This document shows, one piece after another, positions 24,606 to 38,200 of a stretch of DNA of 64,000 nt (positions within the stretch are counted from its first letter, which is position 1; every line of letters starts with the position of its first letter). The position numbers and the translations under genes were made by a program. Under the pieces are notes generated by a model. That model was not told where the DNA came from, made no database searches, and worked only from the letters and a program-made list of their open reading frames with translations. Source of the DNA: Alligator mississippiensis (taxonomy: Eukaryota; Chordata; Crocodylia; Alligatoridae); NCBI RefSeq assembly GCF_030867095.1, contig NC_081828.1:47593434-47657433 (forward strand), given 5' to 3'.

Positions 24606-26640
24606 AGCTGGTTTCACAGCCCTGTGGACTGCAACTCATCTCAGTAAAGTTATATTTGCTTGTGCTTAAGCAGAACAACCCAGCTCTGGGCTCCTAGCCT
24701 TTGAGTAACACTTCAAGTTTCTTTTGAACTGGAGAAAAATGCATGTTGTGTTACATGTGACGAGGCACCTCTCCCCATCTGCACCCCACTTTCCAAAAGT
24801 CTAGATCTGCCCATGGATGCATGCAGTCCCTGCCTCTGCTTGGTGAACTGTTGGCAGGAAACCTCTGGGAGCTGGATTGGTTTATGTTGGCCTTGCTTTC
24901 CCTGAAGTCATTGGCATGTTGAAATATATATTTAAAAATCTGTCCTGAATTGTGAAACAAAGTTGACTTCTCAGGCTTCTTAGCTGGGGTGGTATTTCTT
25001 TCAGCCTGTATCTAGCATTCCCGTTTTCCTTCTAGGAGTGTCCTCTTCAATGTAGGTTAGAGCTGAATGAGAAGCAAAAGTGCATACCTCAGGAGCTTGA
25101 CCTAAAAAGTGATCTGAAAAGGCCACCTGAAAAACAGGTTGTTTGGGAGGGGTGGGGACAGAAAGTATACGATGCATAAAAAGGCCTGTAAGATTCTTTT
25201 TTTTTTTCCACGGCAGTATCAAAAATATCTAGTCTGATTTATTTTTTTTTTCCCTCCATGGTTTGCTTGGCCTCAAGGCCATGATTATGACCTCTGATAC
25301 TTTAACTGAAGGGGCAAAGCTGGCAGCCGTGTGACAGCCTTGATTCACAATGTTAGTCATTCGGGTTATCAAAAACAAACAAACCAGTGACTTTTGAACA
25401 GTCTCAATTTCCTTTTCAGGTGGTCAGCTTTCCACTCTCTCAGCTCATGTGATTTCACAAGTTCATTTGTTCTCCACACCCTTTGCCTTACAGCCTTGTC
25501 AGCTGCCTCCAGAGTATGCTGCTCTTTGGGATCCCCTCAATCCAAAATATATCATGTACTATTACTAATAGGTAAAAAAATGTTATAGCCATGTATCGTA
25601 TTCCTTCCTGTCTGAACCAGGGGCCATGCATGTGAGTGTGACTGAGGCACTGTAGGTATTTTGGAAGCTAGAGGCTGTTTTAAAGCTGAAGAGTCCAACA
25701 GAGCTTTATGATGCTTAGATGGTAATGCATGTGACCCCTTTGGGTTTTAGTGATGATGTTCATAGCTAGCAAAGTGTTTAGGGTGGGTTTACTAATATTT
25801 GTAAACTACTATGGAAGCATTCCTGGCTTGCCCTCCAGAAGGGCTAAATATTGTTTCATATTTATGTCTATAAAACACCACCACAGAACTGGGCACTTTT
25901 CTGCCAAATACGGAAACAAGGCTCCTGCTTTACCTCAGAATGTTATCTATGCTAGAATTACAATCTAGGGTTTTTTTCTTTATTCTTGATATTTGTTGCC
26001 GATTGAGCTGTTTAGAGACCTTTGAGCTTCAGAAGGCATTACTGCTTGCACCCTCTTTAGTCCTTCGAGCTCAAGTTGTTCCAACTTGAATAATCTCTAA
26101 GAGTCTAAGGGCTTATATTCCTAGGAAAACTAACACAGGTATCCCAGAATTGCTGTTCTGCTATAGCTCTCATTCCAGAACAACTACAGCTCTTTCAGTT
26201 TACACCCTTCTGTATTCCAGAATAACATCTTTGTGCAAGGTAAGCCCTGAAAGCGAGCAACTTAGGTAAAATAAACCCAGTTTTCTCTCGGTGGATACTG
26301 GTATGGCTTGGAGTTGGTGTAATTGTGGTCAAAAGTAGTTGAAATGCTGCAAGATAAGAGATCTGAATGATATACACAAGTCAGAACAAGATGAAAGTTG
26401 AAGTCCTGTTGAATTTGAATTACTTGTCTGGTTTCACAATAGTCTATTAGACTCTCCCTACTACTTATTATTAATCATGCTTCTTGCTTATAACAACCAT
26501 TCTGTTGCAACTTCTAGCCTTTGCTTCAACTGAAGTGTGCTTTCATTACTGCTAATATAAAAGCATGAATAATGTCGTGCTATTTGGTTATAAAGGTTGT
26601 TTGTAAATATTTAAGCTTTGACTTGGTGCACTGTAACTGA

Positions 26641-26664
26641 TTTTTTTTTTTTTTTTTTTTTTTT
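26641..26664. repeat. Poly-T run
   Basis: 24 uninterrupted T. It could be the poly-A tail of a minus-strand retroposed sequence, but no parent element is recognisable to its right. Confidence 0.85.
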
Positions 26665-27863
26665 GTTCCTATTGATAAATTAACAGGTTACCTCTGCACA
26701 GTCAGCCACTGGGAAAAAAAATCATCAATCCTTAAAGAATTAGCAGAAGTGTCCCCAGCACTGCTCAGCCAGGATGGGATAGGAAGCTAGACTTGCAAAA
26801 TCTATAGCAGTATTACAATGCCTAGGTATGGAGGTTGTTTTGCACTCTGTACATTTATGTAACTGGGACAGAAGTTGGGCTGTACCTGCAGAGACAATTG
26901 TGGAGACTTTTCTACCTGTTGCAATCAGTATTTACACACCTGTCTACTTAAATGCTTTGGAGCACTTAAGTACACCTCCTTGCTTAGTCATTTCCTTCAT
27001 CCCTCTACTGATCAACACCTATTTAGTGAATACCAGGCCCAAAACATATTCAGGCCTTATCTCTGTGATAGATAGCATAAGGTATAGATTTACTGGCAAA
27101 CCCTACCAGTGTAAATGTAACTCATGTGCAAAAAGTGTTTTTGTTGCTATGGCTTTTCAACAGTTAATTAGCCCAAGTGAAGTATTATGCTCATATATGG
27201 CTGTACTATTTGAAGCTTTGCACAGGGCTGTCTTGCACTGTGTGGACGTACCTTCTACCTGCCAGCTCTTGAACTGCGTTTGTAGCTCTTCTTGGCAGCC
27301 TGTCATCGTCCCCTCCTCCTTTCTTTTTTTTCCTTCTTTTTTTGAGTGAGGACACCAGAATTGAACCCGGCGTTCCAAGGTTGGTTCATAACTAACCTAT
27401 GGAAAAGTAACAGTGCCAGTCTGGTCTTCTGTATCCCTTATATCTGAGAATCACGTTAGCTCTTTACTACCATATTTCTGCAATGATCCCATGTTTCTTT
27501 CCAGAGCTGTTGCTCTTTGGAGTACAGTTTCCATCCTGTGCTACATGTTGTCTTCATTCTTAAATGTCTGACCTTGCATTGGTCTACTTAAAATGCATGT
27601 TGTTTTATTGCAGTTAGTTTACTAGGCATTCCTGATTGCTTTTTATCTGTGACCTATCTTAATAGCCATTTACTAGCTTCTGTTCCTTGTATGTTTAGTA
27701 CTTGTGTTCTCTGCTTTTCAGATCTCTGGTTGGAGATAATTAGCACAGAATGCTGCTGCATATTTTCTAATCAAACTTGATTTTCTAGACAAGATTTTAA
27801 AATGACTCTTACTTTAAAATCATGCCTGAAGCAAAGAATCACTGGCAACTTTTGCATGTAGCC

Positions 27864-28120
27864 CAGTGATTCTTAACCAGAGTGCCACACAATGCTAGTG
27901 CTGTTAAGTGTGCAAATATGTATATAATTAAGGGGATACATCCACAGATTTCAGATGGGAATCTCTGATGTGAAAAACATTCTGACGTGCTGTGGGCTTT
28001 CTGAGATCTTTGCAGAAGAAAAATTATGATATTATTTTTATGTAGTCAAGATGCAAGTGAAAGCTAAGAACTGGCATTTTCTGAGAAGAACCTTGAGTTT
28101 AAAAGGGTTAAGAACCATTC
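27864..28120. mobile_element. hAT-like non-autonomous element, diverged
   Basis: The left end CAGTGATTCTTAACCAG and right end GGTTAAGAACCATTC are inverted repeats of the common CAGTGGTTCTCAACC type. The flanks ATGTAGCC and ATTTAGGC are only loosely alike, as expected of an old insertion. Confidence 0.65.
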
Positions 28121-28326
28121 ATTTAGGCCATATACCATGCAGATGTCAGACAGATGTAAGGACAAGTAATGTGAAGCCCCATTCAACTTCAGTTAGTCAA
28201 CAGAGAATTGTGAGTCTTGCTCAATGAAAAATCCTACCAGTCCAGCTGCAGTGATAATAGTGTACCACTACTGTTTTTTGAATGTGGCAGCATGAGGACT
28301 ACTGTTGGTACTTCCTCAGGTTACCT

Positions 28327-28721
28327 CAGTGCTTCTCAACCAGGTTTTACTGCCTTCAGATACAACTGCCCCATGCCTGCTGCACAGCCAGCCCAGGAAG
28401 GGCTGTGGTACGTGCACATGTTCCTCCGGCACATCAGGGCTCTCTAATCAGCCTAAAGCAGGCAGCAAAGCTATCTCATACTGTACCCTTCCTGGTCAGT
28501 CCCCCCACCCCCAACAAGCTCCTCCTTTAAAACAGAAGTGAATGGGACAGTTTTATGTCAGCCTGTTTCCAGGAGGAGCATAGGGAAGTAGCTTTACTGC
28601 TTTAGGCTGCTTTAGATTAAAAAGCCCTAACACAGGAGGAGCACACAGGGCAGTTTTACCTGATCACTGGCACCATGGAATCCCTTAGGGGACCTTGTGG
28701 CACCCTGGTTGAGAACCACTT
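28327..28721. mobile_element. hAT-like non-autonomous element
   Basis: The ends CAGTGCTTCTCAACCAGG and CCTGGTTGAGAACCACTT are inverted repeats, from the same end-sequence group as 27864-28120. Target duplications cannot be recognised. Confidence 0.7.
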
Positions 28722-30239
28722 ATGTAGTCACAGGTCCCTGCAGTCAGTCCCGCTTGAACTTGTTCAGCAGGCTTAACAATGTGGTAAAATCAGTCTTGTC
28801 TATGCACATGCTTAGATTGGTGCTAATCCAGGTTTGGGGCAGGTGGGAATTCTTCTGTTAAATTTCTTAATGTAGGCATAGTCCCGCTGACTTCAGTAGG
28901 AATTGTTTGGGAATCTGAGTGGGTTTTAATCTTCTGGTGTAATCTTTAAAAGCTCCTTCCTTTGGCTACTGTCTTTGGTTATGTTGGACTCAAAACAGGC
29001 ACCGCTTTTGCCAAGTACACATGAAGTCCTTCCGGAGAGCTGAAATTGAGATGGTAATTTTGGTTGTATAAAACATGCTGTCTTGTGGTGGTGGGGTAGA
29101 GATGACACCATCTTAAACAATTGTTCTTAATAGGCAAGTTGTGTGCATTTTCTGGAACTTACAGGAAGGGTGAGCTCCTCCCCTACAGTCACTAAAAAAG
29201 CTCCTCAACAGGGAAGTGAAACCTGCAGCCTTGCTTTGGGCTCTGTGCAAAGTGGTTCTAGTGCATGTGAAAGGGGATGGCATTTCAGGACTGCTGTGAT
29301 GGCTGTGCCTCATTGACCTGAGATGCTCCACAACTCCAACTTCGCAGCTCCTGTCACAAGGACTCCTCTAGATAGGTTGGTGTTATGCTGTGCAGATTTT
29401 TTTAAACAGAAGGCCTTCAATCTTGCTTCCCACTGGCTGTTTATCGAGCAAGTAAGTTGTAAGTCCTCATCTGAGAAAGCTGTTACGTGCTGCAGTAGTG
29501 GCAGTCTGTGAGAAGTTCTCAAGGTTAGACTCATATAGAGCTGTAACTTCTCATGACCTAGTCTTCAGGTTACAAAGGCAGATTGCTCTGAGGCCTGTAC
29601 ATGGAAGGAAATGTCCTGTCTGTGAACTGGAAGAACAGTGCTCACTGTTAGGACTTGGGGAAGTCTGCCCTGAACTTATTTTAAAAAATAACCCTTAATT
29701 TGTTCTTAGGGCCAGGGATCTGTCTTGCTGTAATGCAAAATGCTGATCATTTATAGACAGTCTAAGTAATACGGTATGGTAGCCTTTATAATGAATGGTT
29801 ACTGCTGGTGCTCACAGCTTTGTTTCTTAATTTCTAAAGTGTTGTAAATGCTTAAAGCAACTCCTTGCAAGGCTTCCTGTGGCAAAAAGCAGCTGTTACC
29901 TCACCTTGCTCTTTTCCTTGCTATTTGTAATAATCCCTTGTAAGTGTGAAACAAAACTCTCTGCTCCCTTATGGATTTCCTCTCCACTGCTCAGGTGTGC
30001 AGGCACCATTGCGATAGTAGGCAGTATGTGCAAGTTCCAAAAGGTAATGTGTTGCTCCAGCACAGGACAGGATCTGTTGCCATGGCATTGTAGGATGCAA
30101 GAGTATTATGCAGCAGTAAAGCCACCAGGAGGAAGTAAGGATCAGCTGGGTTAGTCTTGGTCCCATAAAATGGAGAGAGCTTTATCTCTGTGGTGGGGCT
30201 GGGGGAGAACTGAACTATTAACGCTCATTTAATAGTTGC

Positions 30240-31195
30240 TGGGAAGGGATTCTTCATCAGCGACTTGGATGGGGGGGGGCAAACACATTGTCCAAGTTTG
30301 CCTACGACACCAAGGTGTGGGGAGAGGTAGGCACACTCGAAGGGAGAGAGGCTGCAATTAGACTTAGACAGACTACAGAAGTGAGCGGATGGTAATAGGA
30401 TGGGGTTCAATGTAGATAAATGCAGGGTGCTGCACCTGGAGAGAAGGAATCCACAGCGTACATACAAGCTGGGGAGCTCCCCCCTTGTGAGCACAGAGGT
30501 GGAAAGGGATCTTGGAGTCATTGACTCCAAGATGAACATGAGCCGCCAATGCCAGACCGTAGCCAGCAAAGCCAACCTCACCTTGTCATGCATCCAAAGA
30601 TGCATCTCAAGCCAGTCCAGAGAGGTGATACTCCCCGTCTATGCAACATTGGTGTGGCCTCAACTGGAGTACTACGTCCAGTTCTGGACACTGCACTTTA
30701 AGAAGGATGTGGCCTGCCTTGAGAGGGTTCAGAGGAGGGCCACCTGCTTGGTTGGAGGGCAACAGGGCAGGCCCTATGAGGAGAGGCTGAGGGACCTGAA
30801 CCTGTTCAGCCTCAGCAAGCGGAGGCTGAGTGGGGATTTGGTGGCTGCCTACAAACTCATGCACTGTAAAACAAGAGGGAGATCAGCAGCAAATGGGAAG
30901 GGCCCTATTCCCCCCAGCAGCACCTGGGGTGATGAGGAACAATGGCCAGAAGATGCTAGAGAATAGGTTCAGGTTAGAGATTAGGAGGCATTATTTCACT
31001 GTCAGGGTAGCTAAGATCTGGAACCAACTTCCTAGGGAAGTGGTCCTCGCTTCTACCTTGGGTAAATTCAAAAAGCGGTTGGATGAACACCTGTCTGGGG
31101 TCACGTGATCCCAGCGTGTGCTCCAACCAGTGGCAGGGGGTTAGACTAGATGATCTATTCAGGTCCCTTCTGACCCCTAACTACTATGAAACTAT
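30240..31195 (+). mobile_element. CR1 LINE 3' fragment (first of two abutting copies)
   Basis: Plus-sense CR1 from the end of the RT to the 3' terminus: FNVDKCRVLHLERR, STEVERDLGVIDSKMNM, LTLSCIQRCI, YATLVWPQLEYYVQFW, RRATCLVGGQQGRPYEERL, IWNQLPREVVLASTLGKFK, then the untranslated end with TTAGACTAGATGATCTATTC and ACTATGAAACTATGATGG. 5'-truncated, with a few frame changes. Another CR1 of the same orientation starts right after it. Confidence 0.92.
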
Positions 31196-34100
31196 GATGG
31201 CCTCTACCTCTCTCCGCTGGGGAGGAGACTCTTCTCAGCCAGACTGGCTGACCTGCTCCACTGGGCTTTAAACTAAGCCTGCCAGGGGATAGGGGACTAC
31301 TGCTACTGCTGGCCTGGTGAGCAACCCTTGCAAAGCCAGCAGGTCAAGGCATTTAAGGGATCCCACCCCTGCCCCAGCCCTGCAACAATCTGTAGCCAAG
31401 GCTAGGGCCCCCAAGGGGACACTTGTGTGCCTACACACAAATACCAGGATCTTGGGGAATAAACAGGAGGAACTTGTCCTCCTGCTAAACGCAAATAACT
31501 ATGATGTCATAGGGATAACGGAGACCTAGTGGGACTCCACCCATGACTGGACCATGGATATAGACTGCTATACCCTGTACAGGAGGGATCGAGTGGACAA
31601 AAGGGGCAGAGGTGTAGCTCTCTATGTCAAGGAAAACTACACGTCCCTGCAAGCTGACATTGGCATCCACAGTGGGTGACTTGAGACCCTCTGGGTTAAA
31701 ATCCGTGGGGAACACGGCACAGGGGATACTATGGTGGGAGTCTACTACAGACCCCCTACCAAGGGTCAAGACCTTCACCAGGAGTTTGCCAAGGAATTAG
31801 CTGAGGCCGCGCGCTCCCGGTACATGATTGTCATGAGAAACTTTAACTACCCAGACATCTCGTGGGAGGAGCGCTTAGCCAAATCTGAGCGATCGCAAAA
31901 CTTTCTCTCGTACGTGGATGACTGCTATCTGATGCAGGAAGTCTACGGGCTGACGAGAGAGAAGACGCTGCTCGACCTCGTACTGGGAACCGGGGATGAC
32001 CTAATCAGTGACCTAACAATTGAAGGGAAGCTGGGTGATGGTGACCATGAGCCATAAAGCTGGCAAGTCAGTCAGTAATATGGAAGTCCTTTACTTCAGG
32101 AAAGCTGACTTTGACAAGCTCAGGAGGCTTGTCAATGAGGCCCTAAAGGGCCACAACCCAAAGGGGAGGGGAGTTCAGGATGAGTGGTTGCTCCTCAAGG
32201 AAGCAATCCTGGATGCACAAGCGAAGTCCATCCCGTCTCGGAGGAAAGGCAGCAAAAGGGCACAGCAGCCCCCTTGCCTTTCCAGGGAACTGGCAAACCT
32301 CCTGCATCTTAAAAGAAAGACCTACAAAGGATGAAGGACTGGAACCACCACCAAGAAGGAATACTCTCCTGGTTTGCTCTCTGCAGGTCTGGACCAGAGC
32401 AAAGCCAAGGCTGTGATGAAACTCCAGCTAGTTACAAATATCAAGGACAATAAAAACTCCTTTTTTAGATATGTGGGGAGCTGGAGGAAAAGCCAGGGCA
32501 ACGTTGGACCCCTGCTAAACCAGGTGGGACAACTGACAACCGATGCCCATGTAAAAGCAAACTTGCTTAATGGGTACTTTGCGTCAGTTTTTCACCAGTC
32601 CCATAGGATGCCCCTGCCCACTGTGGGTGAGGGAAACCTGGGAGAGGGAGATTCCTTGTTCCTTCACGTGGTCAGCTTCGATGGAGGGCATTTTGACAGG
32701 CTGGACACCTTCAAGTCAACCAGCCCTGATGGTTTACACCCAAGGGTACTCAGGGAGCTGGCAAGCATCATAGCTCAGCCCCTGGCACGGATCTTTGAGA
32801 ACTCTTGGTGCTCTGGTGAAGTGCCCGAAGATTGGAAGAAGGCCAATGTCGTGCCTATCTTCAAGAAAGGGAGGAAAGTAGGTCCGGCAAACTACAGGCC
32901 CATCAGCCTGACCTCTATCCTGGGGAAGGTCTTGGAAAAGATCATCAAAGAGGCCATCCTTAACAGACTAGCTGACAGCAATATCCTGAGGGATACCCAA
33001 CGTGGGTTTGTTGCAGGTAGGTCTTGCTTGACCAATCTCGTTTCCTTTTACGACCAGGTGACCTATCACCTGGACACAGGGGAAGAGATTGATGTCGTAT
33101 ATCTTGACTTCAAAAAAGCCTTCAATCTGTTATCCCATGATCACCTCTTGGCAAAACTGCAGCCTTGACCTCACCACGATCTGCTGGCTGGGGAATTGGC
33201 TCCGCAGTAGGACCCAGAGGGTGGTGGTTGACGGAAGCCAATAGTCTTGGTGTGCGGTCACCAGTGGGGTCCCTCAAGGCTCTGTCCTAGGGCCTATACT
33301 GTTTAACATCTTCATCAATGATGTGGACATTGGTGTCAGAACCGGGCGGGCCAAGTTTGCCGATGACACCAAACTCTGAGGTAAAGCATCCACACCTGAG
33401 GACAGGAGGGCAATCCAGGCAGATCTTGACAGGCTCATGAAATGGGCAGATGAAAACCTGATGGTGTTCAACACCAAAAAATGCAAGGTTCTCCACCTTG
33501 GGAGGAAAAACCTGCAGCATGCTTATAGGCTCAGCAGTGCTATGCTGGTTAGCACTATGAATGAAAGGGACTTGGGGGTCATGATTGACCACAAGATGAA
33601 CATGAGCCTTCAGTGTGATGCTGCGGCTAGTAAAGTGAGCAAAACGCTGGTTTGCATCCATAGATGCTTCTCAAGCAAATCCCGGGACGTCATTCTCCCA
33701 TTGTACTCGGCCTTGGTGAGGCTGCAGCTGGAGTACTGCGTCCAGTTTTGGGCTCCACAATTCAAAAAGGATGTGGAGAAGCTTGAGAGTGCAGAGAGCC
33801 ACACGCACGATCAGAGGTCAGGAAAACAGACCTTATGATGAGAGGCTGAGAGGCATGGGACTCTGATTCAGTCTAGAAAAGTGCAGGCTCAGGGGTGATC
33901 TGGTGGCCACCTATAAGTTTATCAGGGGTGCTCATCAGGATCTGGGGGAGCATCTATTCACCAGAGCACCCCAAGGGATGACAAGATCAAACAGTCACAC
34001 TCCACCATGACCGATTCAGGCTGGACATAAGAACTTGTTTACTGTCCAAGCCCCCGAGGTCTGGAATAGACTGCTGCCAGAGGTGGTTCAAGCACCCACT

Positions 34101-34236
34101 TTGAACGCCTTCAAGACGCACTTGGATGCTTATCTTGCTGAGATCCTATGATCCCTGCTGACTTCCTGCCCATGGGGCAGGAGGCTGGACTGAATGATCC
34201 TCCGGGATCCCTTCCAGCCCAAATGTCTATGAAATT
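31196..34236 (+). mobile_element. CR1 LINE, about 3 kb, endonuclease and reverse transcriptase
   Basis: The longest CR1 copy in the window. The endonuclease part (31420-32050) includes NTRILGNKQEEL, YDVIGITET, GVYYRPPTKG, NFNYPDISWEE and LLDLVLGTGDDL. The RT part (32374-33400) includes SPDGLHPRVLREL, EVPEDWKKANVVPIFKKG, NYRPISLTSILGKVLEKI, VYLDFKKAFN and FADDTKL. The C-terminal part runs to about 33830 and the 3' end (AATGATCCTCCGGGATCCC) to 34236. In-frame stops lie at 31528-31530 (TAG, after GITET), about 31679 (TGA), 32055-32057 and 33166-33168, with frame changes near 32060, 32340 and 33800. It belongs to a different, older CR1 type from the 30.2-kb copy, judged by the 3' end. Confidence 0.92.
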
Positions 34237-35208
34237 TGCAGGTTTCGGTATCATGCATGAGGACGCATTGTTGGTTCTTAATGTGTCTGCAAGAGCTTGG
34301 TATTTACCAGACCTACTGGAGAAGAGAACCAAAGATTTCTGTTTCTGGGGGCTTTCTGTTTAATCATGTGGGTCCAGGCCAGCTCTCTTTAGTGCTCACC
34401 AGCTTCTGGCAATAAGATTATTACACGTTTTGCTGCCTTTCTAGTCCAAAGTTTTGTTTTCACTTTTTTACTAAATAGATACATTTGTCAAAGTGAGAAG
34501 AGCCTTCCACTAATTCTTGTGCTGTATGCCAGCATGTGGTGTCACATCCTGCTGTGGCCAGACATGGGACAAAAGCCCTTTTTGAAGGCAGTCTGTTAGG
34601 GTTAAATGTCCCGCAACTTTCCAGCAGATGCCAATGGCTTCTGGTCTAATCCAATTCCACTAAAGTTGGTTGTAATCTTACCACTGTGTTCAGTGGGAGC
34701 TAGACCACACACCCCAATTCCATATTTGGGGCAGCATCAGCAATAGAACTAATACATCTGAATAGAGCTAGTCATGCAAATTTCACTGCTGCCAGGGATG
34801 CATCCATCCAAGAGCACCTCATGTAAAGTGATCAAAAGGATCATTTCCAGGGATCTGCAGTCTCCAGGCCCATCCTTGACCCCTGTGAGTGCTAATGTGG
34901 GGCTGTTCTGACAGTGGTGATTGTGTAGTATGCACACCTAATGAGAACTGAACCAAGAGCCAATTCATTTCATTTTGTGCTGAACAGCTTGGCCTGGAAT
35001 TCAGTAAGCAACTAGAGGTGACAGCCCTGTGATTCACTGTTCTTTCCTTCAGCTGCCCAAGCCCCCATCCTGGAAGGATTTTTATCCATTCTTGCTACGC
35101 TTCCCATTCTTCATACTAGCAGAGGGTTAATTGTACACCTGATATACATTCTTTCTTGTGGATTTCTCAGTCCTGCCACAGGACCATAACAATTTTTCTC
35201 TCTTGCAG
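34237..35208. other. Last kilobase of the likely first MGST3 intron
   Basis: Unremarkable sequence between the CR1 end and the MGST3 acceptor TCTTGCAG at 35201-35208. No exon or repeat recognised. Confidence 0.6.
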
Positions 35209-35215
35209 TGCCAAG

Positions 35216-38200
35216 ATGGTGGTCCTTTCCAAGGAATATGGCTACGTGGTCCTGACTGGTGCTGCTAGTTTTGTCTTGATCACACACCTTGCAGTGAATG
35301 TGGCGAAGGCTCGCAAGAAGTACAATATAGAGGTGAGTGGGAGCCATGGGTAGGCCTGCCCCCAAGGCACTAAGAGCTCCTCTACTAGTTTTTCTCAAGC
35401 AAAGAAGCCAATTTGGCTTGGAAAGGTAGAAGCAGTGGAAATTAGGGGAAAGCTCAAATTTTGAAGACCATGTGCATGTTGGAGTTTATTTCTCTGGATT
35501 TTAGTATGTACTGTACATCAGAGGTTGTTGGGTAGCATCAGGTGGCTGCAGTATTCAGCTCTGTATCTTTGTACCTCACCAGGTCCTGAGGAGCTTTCTC
35601 CATAGAACCACGTCCTGTTTAATGGTGGCTTTGTGGTAAAGGCTTTTGCAGTGTTCTGTGCTATATGGGTTTGTTACAGCTCTTAGCTAGAGAGCCTGGC
35701 TCTAACCCAAGCTGTAGAAACTCATGATTGTACCTGGGAAGTCCCTCGTTTGAGCCCTAGCATAAGCCAAGACAACAGCAGTCTTATCCAGTGACTCTTA
35801 AAAGTACACACAGATTTCACCTTTGTGCCACCATAAACAAATTTTATGGAGGCACAGATTGCAAGCAAACAAATGTCCTAGCCCCTTGTCTGGCTCCAGG
35901 TGCTGAAAAAAATGTTGCCATAATAAAGGTGGAGTTTGTGGTGCCTTAAAGGGGAAGACATCTGTTTGCTTATTGCTTGGCATGGGAATTCTCCTGCAGG
36001 GGATTCCCAGGCATGTGTCTACAAGTGGAAGAACCACTGTGCAGCCTCCCTTGCTTACAGATGTGTGTCCCAAGTCAGGGCATGGTACCCAAAGCTGTTG
36101 TCACACAGGATTGGACCCCTGAAGCCCTGTGTGCAACAGGAGCCTGACCCTGCAGGACAGCAACCCTAGTGACATCTGTAGATGTCAGCGAAGTAGTGCA
36201 GCTGTGCCATAACTTCTGGCATGGTTGATCCCACTCCAAAGAAGATGTCCATTCATACCCGAAAAGGGAGAAGAGAATGAGGGAAGTAACTCAAAACTAT
36301 GCAGCAGAAATTCAGAACTGGCCAGAGCTCTAACTAGCTTGGTATTGCAGTACTAGTTATGCTCTTGTCCTTCCTATGAGCCTGACATGCTGGGGTGTTT
36401 GGGTTCTAACCTGATGACTGCCCTGACTTTGCCCTAGTCAGTGCTGCTGGGAGGGAGAAGTGGCATGCAGCCCTTTACTATGCCCACATGGATGTATCTG
36501 AATGTTGTTTCCCTTCCTGGAGCAGGTGACAAGCATCCTGTTCTCTGTGCCAGTTACTTTGCTGCTTTCCTGTGCAAGACAAAGCATGGGAGGTGACAGC
36601 AAGGTGGTGTAAGATTAGGTTGGGGTGGTAGGATGGAGTTGGGTCTGCTGCTGTGTGCTAACCAAGCCCCACCAATCTAGCAAGCTGCAAAATCTACAGA
36701 TTTCCAGTAATCTAAAATCTAGAATGGAGCTTGTAACAGAGACTTCTGTAGCATACAGAATACAGAATTCTGTAGAATACAGTGTTTCTGGTAGCCTGGC
36801 AACACCTCCCCCACCATGTAGTTGGCATTTTACTATGCTCTTTTTATCTTTTACTTTTTCGAGCTGAATCTCTGTGGAGTAGGGTCAGTGAAGCATTACC
36901 TGCTTGGGAATGAAAGGGGTGCGTTTTAGCAGGAAGCTCCAGACTTGGAGACGCTGACAGGCAAGAAACCAAGCAGTCTTGCCTGTCAGTACATGCTGTT
37001 CCCAGCAACCAGGAAATGTAGGTTTTCTGTGGGAAAGATGGATTTGGGACAGGAAAAAGTGAACTGATCTTCCAGGAACTTTAAAAAGAAGGGGAAAGGA
37101 ATGCATAAGTTAAAGTAGAAAGATTTTTAAAGGTAAATCCCACAAAGAATCTTTTTTTTCAAAGTGCCTTTCATCTCCCAATTCATCTTTGAATCCTATT
37201 TACAGGAGAATAGGGCTAATTGGATGGGTGGTGGCTGGCCCTGTGAGTGAGTCAGGCCATTAGCATGTGAAGCCTTCCCTATTTGGAGGCAGCTGTAACC
37301 ACTCAAATACTTACTATGTAAGCCAGGGATGGGCAATTATTTTGGGCAGAGGGCCGCTTACTGAGTTTCAGCAAGCCATTGAGGGCAGCCCAGGGCAGAT
37401 TAATATTAATTTCCTAAATTTTTTAGGGGCCCTGTGGGCCAGATAGAATGGCCTGGTGGGCCACATCTGGCCTCCGGGCCGCATTTTGCCCACCCCTGAT
37501 GTAAGCCCTTCCCCCAGGTGTGTATCTGAGAGACTTGGGAACTAGTGTTACAAAGCTCTCAGCCATAGAAGATTGAGGGTGGATCAGTGGGTGTGTACCA
37601 TGGCTATAGCAATATCTGGATGGCTGTGGGGTGCTAATTTTGCCCGGGTAACATATAGTGATGCATGTTCTTGTAGTGACTGGTGTATGGAGGATGACAG
37701 TTCAGTTGAGTTGACCTCTCTAGCTCAAATGATAAGGGCTCATGCTGTTAGCACTGAGGCCTGGGTCAGGCCCTATGGATATCCTATGATGGCAGTTCCT
37801 ACACACCTAGTTTAGGGTCTCTGAGGTGCTAAACTGGTCTTGTGACATGGAGTAGCAGGTACAAGTACTCTACCTTAGCGCTAACCTTGTAAGGGCAAGG
37901 GAATGTTTTTATTGTAAATGAGTAAAAGCAATAGGCATTGAATTCAGTGTCGTGCATGAGTTGAGACCAGAGCTTAGCAGGCTTATATTCAGAGTAGATG
38001 CTCATGGGTGAAATACCCACACAAACACCATGTTTGTGGGTAAACAAAGAGCATCATGAGTGCACATAGCTCTGAACCCCGTGGTGTTTCAGGGAAAGCA
38101 TTTGTTGCCTCCTGCCATTCAGAGGGATTGCGGAGAGAACCAGCCACGACTGGGTTGAGCAGAGCTAAAGGATGGGTTTAACAAAGGGCGGGGGTGTATG

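Larger units (their letters stand above)
24606..30235. other. Likely first intron of MGST3, distal part
   Basis: No exon seen. Holds a T homopolymer (26641-26664), two hAT-like elements (27864-28120 and 28327-28721) and otherwise unremarkable sequence. An open frame of 173 codons at 26828-27349 has no recognisable domain and looks accidental. Confidence 0.55.

Noticed and set aside
26828-27349. 173-codon plus-strand frame
   Set aside because: No domain, no splice support, no recognisable relative; within the likely MGST3 first intron.
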